From: Anabaena minutissima FACHB-250
Lineage (GTDB): Bacteria > Cyanobacteriota > Cyanobacteriia > Cyanobacteriales > Nostocaceae
Length of the DNA: 64,000 bases
Reading direction: 5' to 3'
NCBI RefSeq assembly: GCF_014697125.1
Contig: NZ_JACJRG010000015.1
Coordinates: forward strand, 90,466-154,465
Shown: piece after piece, positions 51,064-59,647 of the stretch
How the letters are laid out: the number at the start of each line of letters is the position of its first letter
How positions within the stretch are numbered: the stretch's first letter is position 1
Notes under the pieces: model-generated
What the model was told of the DNA's origin: nothing
The model's database searches: none
What the model saw: the letters and a program-made list of their open reading frames with translations, nothing else
Made by a program: the position numbers and the translations under genes

Positions 51064-51840
51064 TTAATTAGCAACAGCACACAAAATTATGTAGCCTAAT
51101 TCATCATGATATTGATGAAATATTCGGTGCATTTCTAAAACTCTTTTACGGATAGATGTTTGCGTCAAAATATTCCAAAAAATCCGTAATGTATTGAAAA
51201 AGCCTTCATCTTGAAGAATCTGCTTTAAGTTCAATAAATTCATCGAACCTGTTTGATGTTTCGCTATTTTTAATCCAGAAGTGGCAAAAGCATCAATCCA
51301 GTTATTTTTTGAAAGTGGCGTAGAATTAACTTTAATAACTCTGGCTAAATCACTATGTATTTCTGCTTCTTTACCACGAGCTAATAATTCATGGGAGAGA
51401 AATTTACCCCCCGGTTTTAATCTTTTATGAATTTCTGTTAATAGCTTGGTCTTTCCTACAGGGGATTGCATGGTAAGAATAGCTTCTGCTAAAACATAGT
51501 CAAATTGCCCCAAGGTGTCATCTAAATGAAAAATATCGCCTTGAATAATTTTGATTTGATTTTCTAAACCAGCAGCCCGGATATTAGCACAGGCTTTAGC
51601 TACACTCTCAGGATCTTTTTCTATTCCTAATACTTTAACATCGTAATGTTGAACCAGATAAATTGCACTATAACCAAAGCTAGAAGCTAATTCTAAAACT
51701 GTTGCGCCTGGTTGAAAATTAGCCCACTGCAATAATGTTTCTGTAGCTATTCTGCCACCGGGACGTAGATATTTTTTACCTGCGGCTGCTAGAACTTGGT
51801 GTCCGCTAGCTGTTTGCAAATTTAGGGTAGTATTGGTCAT
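51064..51840 (-). CDS. SAM-dependent methyltransferase
   Basis: 258 residues. Class I Rossmann fold: motif I ATVLELASSFGYSAIYLV at about 44-61 (variant of E-x-G-x-G), acidic motif II VKVLGIEKDPESVAKA, IKIIQGDIFHLDDTL for the adenine loop and FDYVLAEAILTMQS for motif IV, followed by KLLTEIHKRLKPGGKFLSHELL. Substrate unknown. First gene of the methyltransferase-cupin-unknown operon on the minus strand. Adjacency to the Crp-type regulator suggests regulation, but no binding site was found. ATG 51840. Confidence 0.86.
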   Translation of the reverse strand: MTNTTLNLQTASGHQVLAAAGKKYLRPGGRIATETLLQWANFQPGATVLELASSFGYSAIYLVQHYDVKVLGIEKDPESVAKACANIRAAGLENQIKIIQGDIFHLDDTLGQFDYVLAEAILTMQSPVGKTKLLTEIHKRLKPGGKFLSHELLARGKEAEIHSDLARVIKVNSTPLSKNNWIDAFATSGLKIAKHQTGSMNLLNLKQILQDEGFFNTLRIFWNILTQTSIRKRVLEMHRIFHQYHDELGYIILCAVAN

Positions 51841-51944
51841 TTATTTGACCCCTGAAACTTATCTATCCCCAATATGCCAGGAATTTATTATCTCGTCTTT
51901 GAGGTAGCTCAAAGAAGGAAGATTAAATTGCTTTTAAGAAATAC

Positions 51945-52071
51945 AGGTGGCGGGTGACAGGTGGCGGGTGACAGGTGACAGGTGACAGTGAAGAGGGAAG
52001 TAATTGTAGGGTGAGCAATGCTAACGAGTTGAAAATAAGTGCTTCAGCTAATTTTCAGGATTGCCCACCTA
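51945..52071. repeat. Heptamer array and a second palindromic element
   Basis: GGTGACA/GGTGGCG heptamers run at about 51945-51990. A further inverted repeat, GTAGGGTGAGCAAT near 52006-52019 with ATTGCCCACCTA at 52060-52071, is a 65-base palindromic element of the same build as, but different sequence from, the TAGGGTGCGTCAGT family. Confidence 0.6.
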
Positions 52072-52109
52072 ACAAAACTGACAAGAAAAAACTGGTGCAA
52101 GATGTCAGA

Positions 52110-52925
52110 TTATTTACATTTTGACCCTTGGGGAGTGGCATCAGGGTAAAAAGTCACAATCGCCTGATTTTTTCTTACAAAAACAGTAGGAAAAGTTTTG
52201 CCTGTGTCCTGGTCACGCACGTTGTAAATACAAGCCCCTTCTGTATTTTTTTGTTTTTTAAATGCTAGGGTTGCATCGACAAGCATTTCTTCAGCGTTGC
52301 TGAGGTAGCTGTAACCTTTGATGACATCTTTGATTGTCTGATTACCTTGCTTAATAACTACACCCATTGTGTAAATTACCCCAGGAACAACTTCTTCTCT
52401 CTGGCGATTATTGGGTAATCTACCACCAATTGCTTGATTTTGAAGTTGCAAATATCTGCCGTAAAAATGCAAGCCACCAATGTCATTGGCGTTATATATT
52501 TCCCCACAAAATATGTGTTCAAAGCCTCGACGCTTAAACCAAATATTAGTTAAGTCTTCGAGAAATTGTGTTTTACTTTTGCGTCCTGGAAGCAGTTCAC
52601 TGCCGCTAACTGTTTGCAGTTTTTGTAATACCTCTGGGTAAGAAGATAATAACTGTTGAAATTTATTCTGGCTCACTCTTGTGCCAATAGCACCACAGGT
52701 ATTAAGTACAGCTTTGTCAAAAGCATTTAACTTCGGTGCTGACGGTGTAATATCTACTTGTTGTCCTCTGGGAAAATTTACACGAACTGGGTTATCTACG
52801 TCATCAAAAAATGGTAATAGTTTTTGTTCTGGCTGTGCTGCAACTGGATTTTGCCAATAAAGTGGGCTAGTCAGCAATAAAACAGTAAACATCCTCAGAA
52901 TTTTTTGAACTCTCAGGTTTGACAT
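52110..52925 (-). CDS. Secreted EndoU-family ribonuclease-like protein
   Basis: 271 residues with a signal peptide (RMFTVLLLTSPLYWQNPVAA, cleaved about residue 31). The C-terminal domain carries the EndoU active-site pattern: FEHIFCGE at 135-142 and GLHFYGRYLQ at 151-160. His137 and His153 are 16 residues apart and Lys199 (TIKDV) lies 62 after His137, the same spacings as His162, His178 and Lys224 of Xenopus XendoU; Glu136 and Glu142 match the EHxFxGE signature. TFYPD near the end fits the family's last strand. EndoU enzymes cut RNA at uridylates leaving 2',3'-cyclic phosphate. Its role outside the cell or in the periplasm is unknown. ATG 52925 is preferred to an upstream TTG. Confidence 0.78.
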   Translation of the reverse strand: MSNLRVQKILRMFTVLLLTSPLYWQNPVAAQPEQKLLPFFDDVDNPVRVNFPRGQQVDITPSAPKLNAFDKAVLNTCGAIGTRVSQNKFQQLLSSYPEVLQKLQTVSGSELLPGRKSKTQFLEDLTNIWFKRRGFEHIFCGEIYNANDIGGLHFYGRYLQLQNQAIGGRLPNNRQREEVVPGVIYTMGVVIKQGNQTIKDVIKGYSYLSNAEEMLVDATLAFKKQKNTEGACIYNVRDQDTGKTFPTVFVRKNQAIVTFYPDATPQGSKCK

Positions 52926-53028
52926 AGATTTAAATGTAGTGTTTTGCTGACAATTTACCACCAAAAAACAAAGACGCAAAGCACTTTTTAGTACATTTGC
53001 GCCTATTTGAAGGATTTAAAAGAAATTT

Positions 53029-54024
53029 TTAAACTTTCTTTAACCAGCTAAACATAGCCCGTAAATCTTTACCTACTTCTTCAATGGGGTGTTCGGCTTC
53101 TTGACGACGCATGGAGGTAAATCCAGGTTTACCGGCTTGGTTTTCTAATACGAATTCCCGTGCGAATTGTCCAGATTGAATTTCGCTGAGAATCTTCTTC
53201 ATTTCAGCTTTGGTTTGGGCGGTGACAATCCGTGGTCCACGGGTATAATCGCCGTATTCAGCAGTGTTAGAAATACTATCGCGCATTGTGGCTAAACCGC
53301 CTTCAACTACCAAGTCAACAATTAGCTTAACTTCGTGTAGACATTCAAAATAAGCTAATTCTGGTTGATAACCGGCTTCTACTAAAGTTTCAAAGCCAGC
53401 TTTAATTAAGGCACTCAAACCACCGCACAATACAGCTTGTTCGCCGAACAAATCGGTTTCAGTTTCTTCGCGGAAAGTGGTTTCGAGAATACCCGCGCGA
53501 GTCCCACCGATACCTCTAGCGTATGCCATTGCGCGATCGCGTGCTTTACCAGTGGCATCTTGATAAACTGCAAACAACGCTGGTACACCTTGACCTTGTT
53601 CATAAGTGCGTCGTACCAAATGCCCAGGGCCTTTGGGTGCAACCATCACTACGTCTACATTCGCAGGGGGTACGACTTGTCCAAAGTGAATATTAAAGCC
53701 GTGGGCAAAGGCTAAAACATCGCCTTCTTTGAGATTTGGTTCAATTTCGTTTTTGTAAACTGTTTTTTGGACTTCATCGGGTAATAAAATCATGATGAAG
53801 TCAGCAGCATTGGCAGCATCTGCCACATTTTTTACAGTTAACCCAGCTGCTGTAGCTTTTTGTTCCGACTTACTACCCGGATATAGCCCCACAATTACAT
53901 TCAAACCACTATCTTTCAAATTCAGGGCGTGGGCATGACCTTGAGAACCATAGCCGATAATTGCGATGGTTTTTCCAGCCAAAAGGTCTAAATTGGCATC
54001 TGAGTCATAGTACATCCGGGCCAT
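53029..54024 (-). CDS. ilvC: Ketol-acid reductoisomerase
   Basis: Second step of valine, leucine and isoleucine synthesis: isomerises and reduces acetohydroxy acids with NADPH and Mg2+. 331 residues, short (class I) form. N-terminal Rossmann loop GYGSQGHAHALNLKDSG at about residues 24-40, then knotted helical domain with metal ligands in GGLSALIKAGFETLVEAGYQPE (about 200-221) and FECLHEVKLIVDL. The SPGSKS region selecting NADPH reads LYPGSKSEQ. ATG 54024 follows GGAGAG at suitable spacing. Confidence 0.97.
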   Translation of the reverse strand: MARMYYDSDANLDLLAGKTIAIIGYGSQGHAHALNLKDSGLNVIVGLYPGSKSEQKATAAGLTVKNVADAANAADFIMILLPDEVQKTVYKNEIEPNLKEGDVLAFAHGFNIHFGQVVPPANVDVVMVAPKGPGHLVRRTYEQGQGVPALFAVYQDATGKARDRAMAYARGIGGTRAGILETTFREETETDLFGEQAVLCGGLSALIKAGFETLVEAGYQPELAYFECLHEVKLIVDLVVEGGLATMRDSISNTAEYGDYTRGPRIVTAQTKAEMKKILSEIQSGQFAREFVLENQAGKPGFTSMRRQEAEHPIEEVGKDLRAMFSWLKKV

Positions 54025-54124
54025 ATGAAGTCTCTCCTGTCAGCAAGCTTTGTCATGTATTGGCAGGTTTTTGATTGTACCTCAAATCATGTCACCACGG
54101 ACGAACAATTAATTTTGGGGACTA

Positions 54125-54237
54125 TTCAATTCAAAATTCAAAATTCAAAATTCAAAATTCAAAATTAAATAACTAGAGACTGGGGATTGGAGACTGGGGA
54201 GAATTTTTCACCACTCAGCACTCATTACTCAGCACTC
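54125..54237. repeat. CAAAATT heptamer array and STRR1-like units
   Basis: About five tandem copies of TTCAAAA/CAAAATT (54127-54165), followed by GGGGATT/GGAGACT heptamers to 54200 and ACTCAGC/ACTCATT units up to the stop codon of the aldo/keto reductase gene. A similar stretch with CTGTCCC heptamers lies at 55250-55335. Confidence 0.85.
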
Positions 54238-55104
54238 TTACGTTTGCTGATCAATTTTTCTAACTTCTGCTTCAGATAGTTTTACATCTACAGCACGTAT
54301 AGAGTCTTCAATGCTGTAAATTTTGCTTGCGCCGGGGATTGGTAAAATACAGGAGGACTTGGAACGCAACCACGCCAACACAATACAGTATACTGATACG
54401 CCCTTTTGCTTGGCTAATTGTGCGATCGCTGGAATATCTTCTAAGTTTTTATGGCGACGACTACCACCAAAGGGACTCCAAGGTAAAAAAGTTAATTCTT
54501 CCTGTTCGCAATACTGCAACACGCCGTCTCTTTCTGGCTGACGTTCCCACGGGTTGTATTGATTTTGGACTGAGACAATATCTACCACCTCCCGCGCCTG
54601 TTTAATTTGTTCTACAGAAAAGTTAGAAACTCCCACAAACCGAATTAAACCATTCTGCACAGCTTCTTTAACTGGTGCGAGAGATTCTGCAACGGTGTAT
54701 TGTGGGTCTGGTGAGTGATATTGCCACAAATCAATCGGTTTTTCGCCCCCCAAAGCCTCAAAACTGACGCGAATGGTTTGGCGCAGGTGTTCTGGATTCC
54801 CATTACGTACCCAAGTCTGATTCGGACGCATTAAACCGCCTTTAGTCGCCACAATCACTTGGCTAACGTCACCTTGGTAACTGCTAAGTGCTTTGTGAAT
54901 TAGTCGTTCATTGTGGTGTTTGTCTGATTCATCTTTGCAATAGGAGTCAGCAGTGTCAATGAAGGTGATACCCAAATCTAAAGCCCGATGGATAACTTGA
55001 ACTGATTGCGATTCAGGGGGACGGTCATATATTGACATCGGCATAGCACCCAAACCAATCGCACTGACAAAGATACCTGTTTTTCCTAGTTGTTGAGTTT
55101 CCAT
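54238..55104 (-). CDS. Aldo/keto reductase
   Basis: 288 residues, (beta/alpha)8 NADPH-dependent reductase. Catalytic tetrad positions are visible: DTADSYCKDE (Asp and Tyr, about 50-56), VATKGGL (Lys, about 87) and DLWQYHSPDP (His, about 125). Further marks are FVGVSNFSVEQ and the coenzyme loop SIPGASK-like PIPGASKIYSIEDS near 255. Broad substrate range is typical, so no reaction is assigned. ATG 55104 at the conserved TQQLGKTGIFVSAIGLG start. Confidence 0.9.
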   Translation of the reverse strand: METQQLGKTGIFVSAIGLGAMPMSIYDRPPESQSVQVIHRALDLGITFIDTADSYCKDESDKHHNERLIHKALSSYQGDVSQVIVATKGGLMRPNQTWVRNGNPEHLRQTIRVSFEALGGEKPIDLWQYHSPDPQYTVAESLAPVKEAVQNGLIRFVGVSNFSVEQIKQAREVVDIVSVQNQYNPWERQPERDGVLQYCEQEELTFLPWSPFGGSRRHKNLEDIPAIAQLAKQKGVSVYCIVLAWLRSKSSCILPIPGASKIYSIEDSIRAVDVKLSEAEVRKIDQQT

Positions 55105-55337
55105 GCTTCTCGCTTGACTCTATAGCACCATTAACTATTTATTAGCGAGTTTAAGCTATGTTGACAATTCATCTAGAGAAGTAGGGACTGGGAAAGAGGT
55201 ATTTTCTTGAGAGTAGCTACTCTAGCAGCGCACCACCCGCTAAGAATCAATTCAAAATTCAAAATTCAAAATAAAACACACACCTCCTTCCCTTCTATCC
55301 TGTCACCTGTCCCCTGTCCCCTGTCCCCTGTCACCTA

Positions 55338-55682
55338 TCATTCTGTAGACTCAATTAACTTGAAACCCCAAGGCTTCAAAGCAGCGATCGCAATTTCTGG
55401 ATTTATACCTTCATAAGCCTCCCATTCATATGGGTGTTCTTTAGGGTGTCCGTCGCCGACATTACCTGCAACTTTGATCACGGGAAAATTCGCCACGCGA
55501 TCGCGTTCCATTCCTTTGGGTACGACTAGCCGGATTTTATGACCGACGAACTTCGACACACCTGAATTAGCTACAGATTCACGGACTAAACAGATGTCAC
55601 CAGCAGTCCCCCAAGTAGTTTGATAGATGTAGAGGAATGATATATAGGTATCTGGTTTGATGGATCTTTTTAGAACTTGCAT
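55338..55682 (-). CDS. Small conserved hypothetical protein
   Basis: 114 residues, soluble, with the pattern YISFLYIYQTTWGTAGDICLVRESVANSG ... VGHKIRLVVPKGMERDRVANFPVIKVAGNV ... HPYEWEAYEGINPEIAIAAL. It is mostly beta-strand and I recognise no family. ATG 55682. Its stop lies against CTGTCCC heptamers. Divergent from metH. Confidence 0.6.
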   Translation of the reverse strand: MQVLKRSIKPDTYISFLYIYQTTWGTAGDICLVRESVANSGVSKFVGHKIRLVVPKGMERDRVANFPVIKVAGNVGDGHPKEHPYEWEAYEGINPEIAIAALKPWGFKLIESTE

Positions 55683-55978
55683 TATCTGTAATCCTTACAC
55701 TAAGAGAGAAAAATCATAGGAGTATCTTCTATGATTGGCTACAACTAATTTAATTTTGCAACCCCGACAAAATAAAGTTTATGGCGTTTTTATAGCAATC
55801 GTGCGGAAACTTCCCGAAGACAAAAGTATTCCCCACTCGTGATCAGCAAAGCGATCGCTGAGTTTCCTCTTACCTAGTTTACTCAAACTCTCACGAAACT
55901 CTCCCAATTGTGGAAAATAATAGATTAAGTGGAGTAACACAAAACTCACTTAGTTTGCTCATTTTCTCTTTTGAAAAT

Positions 55979-58900
55979 ATGACCCATCCTTTTCTGAAAC
56001 ACTTGCGTAGTCCAGATAGACCAGTGATCGTCTTCGACGGTGCAATGGGGACTAACCTCCAAACCCAAAACCTCACGGCTGAAGACTTTGGTGGGGCGGA
56101 GTATGAAGGCTGTAACGAATACCTAGTCCACACAAAACCCGAAGCTGTCGCTAAGGTTCACCGGGACTTTCTCGCTGTGGGTGCAGATGTCATCGAAACG
56201 GATACTTTCGGTGCTACATCGATTGTGTTAGCAGAATATGACTTAGCAGACCAGACTTACTACCTGAACAAAAAAGCCGCCGAATTAGCAAAAAGTGTCG
56301 CTGCGGAATTTTCCACCCCAGAGAAACCCAGGTTTGTGGCTGGTTCTATTGGCCCGACAACCAAACTACCAACCTTGGGACATATTGACTTTGATACTTT
56401 AAAAACATCTGTTGCGGAACAAGCTGAAGCCTTGTTTGATGGTGGAGTTGATTTATTTATTATCGAAACTTGCCAAGATGTGCTACAAATCAAAGCGGCG
56501 TTGAATGGAATAGAAGAAGTCTTTGCCAAAAAAGGGGAACGAATACCCCTGATGGTTTCTGTGACAATGGAAAGCATGGGGACAATGCTGGTAGGTTCAG
56601 AAATCAGTGCTGTGCTGACGATTTTAGAACCTTTCCCAATAGATATTCTGGGGCTTAACTGTGCCACTGGGCCAGATTTGATGAAACCACACATCAAATA
56701 TTTATCCGAACATTCGCCATTTGTGGTTTCTTGCGTTCCCAATGCGGGTTTACCGGAAAATGTTGGTGGTCAAGCACACTACCGCTTAACACCAATAGAA
56801 TTACGCATGGCGTTGATGCACTTTGTTGAAGATTTGGGTGTCCAAGTGATTGGGGGTTGCTGTGGGACACGTCCAGAACACATTCAACAATTGGCTCAAA
56901 TTGCTCAGGAACTAAAACCAAAGGTTAGACAACCAAGTTTAGAACCAGCCGCCGCATCAATTTATTCTACTCAACCCTATGACCAAGATAATTCTTTCTT
57001 GATTGTGGGTGAACGTCTTAACGCCAGTGGTTCTAAAAAGTGCCGCGATTTGTTAAATGCGGAAGACTGGGACGGACTGGTATCAATGGCGAGGGCGCAA
57101 GTTAAGGAAGGCGCACACATCCTAGATGTCAACGTTGATTATGTAGGAAGGGACGGCGTGCGGGATATGCACGAGTTGGTTTCGCGCATTGTCAATAATG
57201 TCACACTACCCTTAATGCTTGACTCCACCGAATGGGAAAAAATGGAGGCGGGTTTAAAGGTGGCTGGGGGTAAGTGTTTGCTGAACTCCACCAACTACGA
57301 AGACGGCGAACCGCGCTTTTTAAAGGTGCTGGAAATAGCGAAGAAATACGGTGCAGGTGTCGTCATCGGCACAATTGACGAAGAAGGCATGGCGCGGACA
57401 GCCGAGAGGAAATTTCAAATTGCCCAACGTGCTTACCACCAAGCTGTAGAGTATGGTATACCTCCCACGGAAATATTTTTTGATACTCTAGCTCTACCTA
57501 TTTCTACGGGGATTGAAGAAGACCGAGAAAACGGCAAGGCAACCATTGAATCGATTCGCCGCATTCGCCAAGAATTGCCGGGATGTCACGTTATTTTAGG
57601 GGTATCGAATATATCCTTTGGTTTGAATCCAGCTTCACGAATGGTGCTAAATTCAACATTCTTGCATGAAGCCATGTTAGCAGGCATGGATGCTGCGATC
57701 GTGAGTGCTAGCAAGATTTTACCACTATCTAAAATTGAAGCCCGCCATCAAGAAGTTTGTCGTCATTTAATCTATGATGAGCGTAAATTTGAAGGTAATG
57801 TTTGTGTTTACGACCCCTTGGGAGAACTGACCAAATTATTTGAGGGTGTCAAAACCAAACGCAACGCAGGCGTTGATGAAAGCTTACCCATCGAAGAACG
57901 CCTCAAACAACATATCATCGACGGTGAACGCATCGGCTTAGAAGCACAGTTAACTAAAGCCTTAGAACAATATCCCCCCTTAGAAATTATCAACACCTTC
58001 CTGCTAGATGGGATGAAAGTTGTGGGTGAGTTGTTTGGTTCAGGACAAATGCAATTACCATTTGTATTGCAATCTGCGGAAACCATGAAAGCTGCTGTAG
58101 CTTATCTTGAACCATTCATGGAAAAGTCAGAATCAGGGAATAACGCCAAAGGAACTTTTCTTATTGCTACCGTCAAAGGTGACGTTCATGATATCGGTAA
58201 AAACCTCGTCGATATCATCTTATCTAACAACGGTTACAAGGTGATTAATCTGGGAATTAAACAACCAGTAGAAAATATCATCGAAGCTTACAACCAACAC
58301 AAAGCTGATTGTATTGCGATGAGTGGCTTGTTGGTAAAATCCACCGCCTTCATGAAAGAGAACTTGCAGGTATTCAATGAAAAAGGTATTACTGTACCTG
58401 TAATTTTAGGTGGTGCGGCACTAACTCCCAAATTTGTGCATCAAGATTGTCAAAACACCTATAAAGGTAAGGTAGTTTACGGCAAAGATGCTTTCTCTGA
58501 CTTGCATTTTATGGATAAATTAATGCCAGCAAAAGCATCTGGTAATTGGGATAACTTACAAGGATTCCTAGATGAAGTCGAAACTGAAGAACCCGCAACT
58601 ACTAAGGAAAAATCCTCAATCCTCAATCCTCAATCCTCACTTCCCAGTTCCCAGTCCCCAGTCCCCGTGGATACCCGACGTTCCGAAGCAGTCGCGGTAG
58701 ATATTCAACGTCCCACACCACCGTTCTGGGGAACGCAACTGTTACAACCTAGTGATATTCCCATCGAGGAAATATTCTGGTATTTAGACTTACAAGCCTT
58801 GATTGCTGGACAGTGGCAATTCCGCAAGCCAAAGGAACAATCTAAGGAAGAATATCAGGCTTTCTTGCATGAGAAAGTCTATCCCATTTTGGAAACTTGG

Positions 58901-59545
58901 AAGCAGCGCATTATTGACGAAAATCTGTTGCATCCCCAGGTAATTTACGGGTATTTCCCTTGCCAGTCTGAGGGGAATACTTTGTATGTCTATGAAAGCA
59001 ATAGTGAAGATAAGAAGGAAGTAGCTAAGTTTGAATTTCCCCGTCAAAAGTCATCAAGAAGACTGTGTATTGCAGATTTCTTTGCCCCGAAGGAGTTGGG
59101 AATCATTGATGTTTTCCCCATGCAGGCGGTAACTGTGGGGGAAATTGCTACAGAGTATGCCCAAAAATTATTTGCCAATAATCAATACACTGATTACTTG
59201 TATTTCCACGGCTTGGCCGTGCAAGTCGCAGAGGCGTTGGCAGAATGGACACACGCCAGAATTCGCCGTGAATTAGGATTGGGTGCTGACAGCGAAGCGG
59301 TAGCGAGTAATCGAGCGTCAGAACCTGATAACATCCGGGATATCTTGGCACAGCGTTATTGTGGTTCGCGATATAGTTTCGGCTATCCCGCTTGTCCAAA
59401 TATTCAAGACCAATACAAGCAACTGGAATTGTTGCAGACTGACAGAATTGATTTATATATGGATGAAAGTGAGCAACTTTATCCAGAACAGTCTACAACG
59501 GCGATTATTACCTATCACCCAGTAGCGAAGTATTTCACTGCTTAA
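55979..59545 (+). CDS. metH: Cobalamin-dependent methionine synthase
   Basis: 1188 residues with the full MetH order. The homocysteine domain (1-330) has Zn ligands in GLNCATGP and GGCCGTRPEH. The pterin domain starts at about 340 (FLIVGERLNASGSKKCRD). The B12 cap helices lie near 675 (LDGMKVVGELFGSGQMQLPF). The B12 site GDVHDIGKN is near 734-742, His being the lower cobalt ligand. The reactivation domain from about 935 has RYSFGYPACPN. ATG 55979 fits the family start MTHPFLKHLRSPDRPVIVFDGAMG; the open frame begins earlier. Two stretches (about 878-896 and 1103-1114) are translated repeats that homologues should lack. No cobalamin riboswitch was found upstream. Confidence 0.96.
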   Translation: MTHPFLKHLRSPDRPVIVFDGAMGTNLQTQNLTAEDFGGAEYEGCNEYLVHTKPEAVAKVHRDFLAVGADVIETDTFGATSIVLAEYDLADQTYYLNKKAAELAKSVAAEFSTPEKPRFVAGSIGPTTKLPTLGHIDFDTLKTSVAEQAEALFDGGVDLFIIETCQDVLQIKAALNGIEEVFAKKGERIPLMVSVTMESMGTMLVGSEISAVLTILEPFPIDILGLNCATGPDLMKPHIKYLSEHSPFVVSCVPNAGLPENVGGQAHYRLTPIELRMALMHFVEDLGVQVIGGCCGTRPEHIQQLAQIAQELKPKVRQPSLEPAAASIYSTQPYDQDNSFLIVGERLNASGSKKCRDLLNAEDWDGLVSMARAQVKEGAHILDVNVDYVGRDGVRDMHELVSRIVNNVTLPLMLDSTEWEKMEAGLKVAGGKCLLNSTNYEDGEPRFLKVLEIAKKYGAGVVIGTIDEEGMARTAERKFQIAQRAYHQAVEYGIPPTEIFFDTLALPISTGIEEDRENGKATIESIRRIRQELPGCHVILGVSNISFGLNPASRMVLNSTFLHEAMLAGMDAAIVSASKILPLSKIEARHQEVCRHLIYDERKFEGNVCVYDPLGELTKLFEGVKTKRNAGVDESLPIEERLKQHIIDGERIGLEAQLTKALEQYPPLEIINTFLLDGMKVVGELFGSGQMQLPFVLQSAETMKAAVAYLEPFMEKSESGNNAKGTFLIATVKGDVHDIGKNLVDIILSNNGYKVINLGIKQPVENIIEAYNQHKADCIAMSGLLVKSTAFMKENLQVFNEKGITVPVILGGAALTPKFVHQDCQNTYKGKVVYGKDAFSDLHFMDKLMPAKASGNWDNLQGFLDEVETEEPATTKEKSSILNPQSSLPSSQSPVPVDTRRSEAVAVDIQRPTPPFWGTQLLQPSDIPIEEIFWYLDLQALIAGQWQFRKPKEQSKEEYQAFLHEKVYPILETWKQRIIDENLLHPQVIYGYFPCQSEGNTLYVYESNSEDKKEVAKFEFPRQKSSRRLCIADFFAPKELGIIDVFPMQAVTVGEIATEYAQKLFANNQYTDYLYFHGLAVQVAEALAEWTHARIRRELGLGADSEAVASNRASEPDNIRDILAQRYCGSRYSFGYPACPNIQDQYKQLELLQTDRIDLYMDESEQLYPEQSTTAIITYHPVAKYFTA
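58612..58666. repeat. Heptamer array inside metH
   Basis: Four copies of ATCCTCA (58612-58639) are followed by CTTCCCA, GTTCCCA, GTCCCCA and a partial unit, all read in frame between the B12-binding and reactivation domains. The translated linker is Ser/Pro/Gln rich. Confidence 0.9.
59288..59322. repeat. GC-rich dispersed repeat inside metH
   Basis: GACAGCGAAGCGGTAGCGAG and CGAGCGTCAG are joined here in frame, encoding DSEAVASNRAS before the conserved EPDNIRDILAQRY. Its two halves match the ends of the intergenic repeat at 20575-20627. Confidence 0.6.
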
Positions 59546-59581
59546 GTTTGCCAATAGTTCAGTGTTAGGTAACAGCAAAAA

Positions 59582-59618
59582 TGGGGAAAGATTTAAATAG
59601 CTTTCCCCATTTTTTTTG
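59582..59618 (+). terminator. Terminator after metH
   Basis: TGGGGAAAG at 59582-59590 pairs with CTTTCCCCA at 59601-59609 and is followed by eight T. Strong intrinsic terminator. Confidence 0.9.
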
Positions 59619-59647
59619 ACTAAAAATATAGATAAAGTACAAATTTT

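Noticed and set aside
55683..55978. Possible cobalamin riboswitch before metH
   Set aside because: No B12-box-like sequence or characteristic stems were found in the 296-base spacer.
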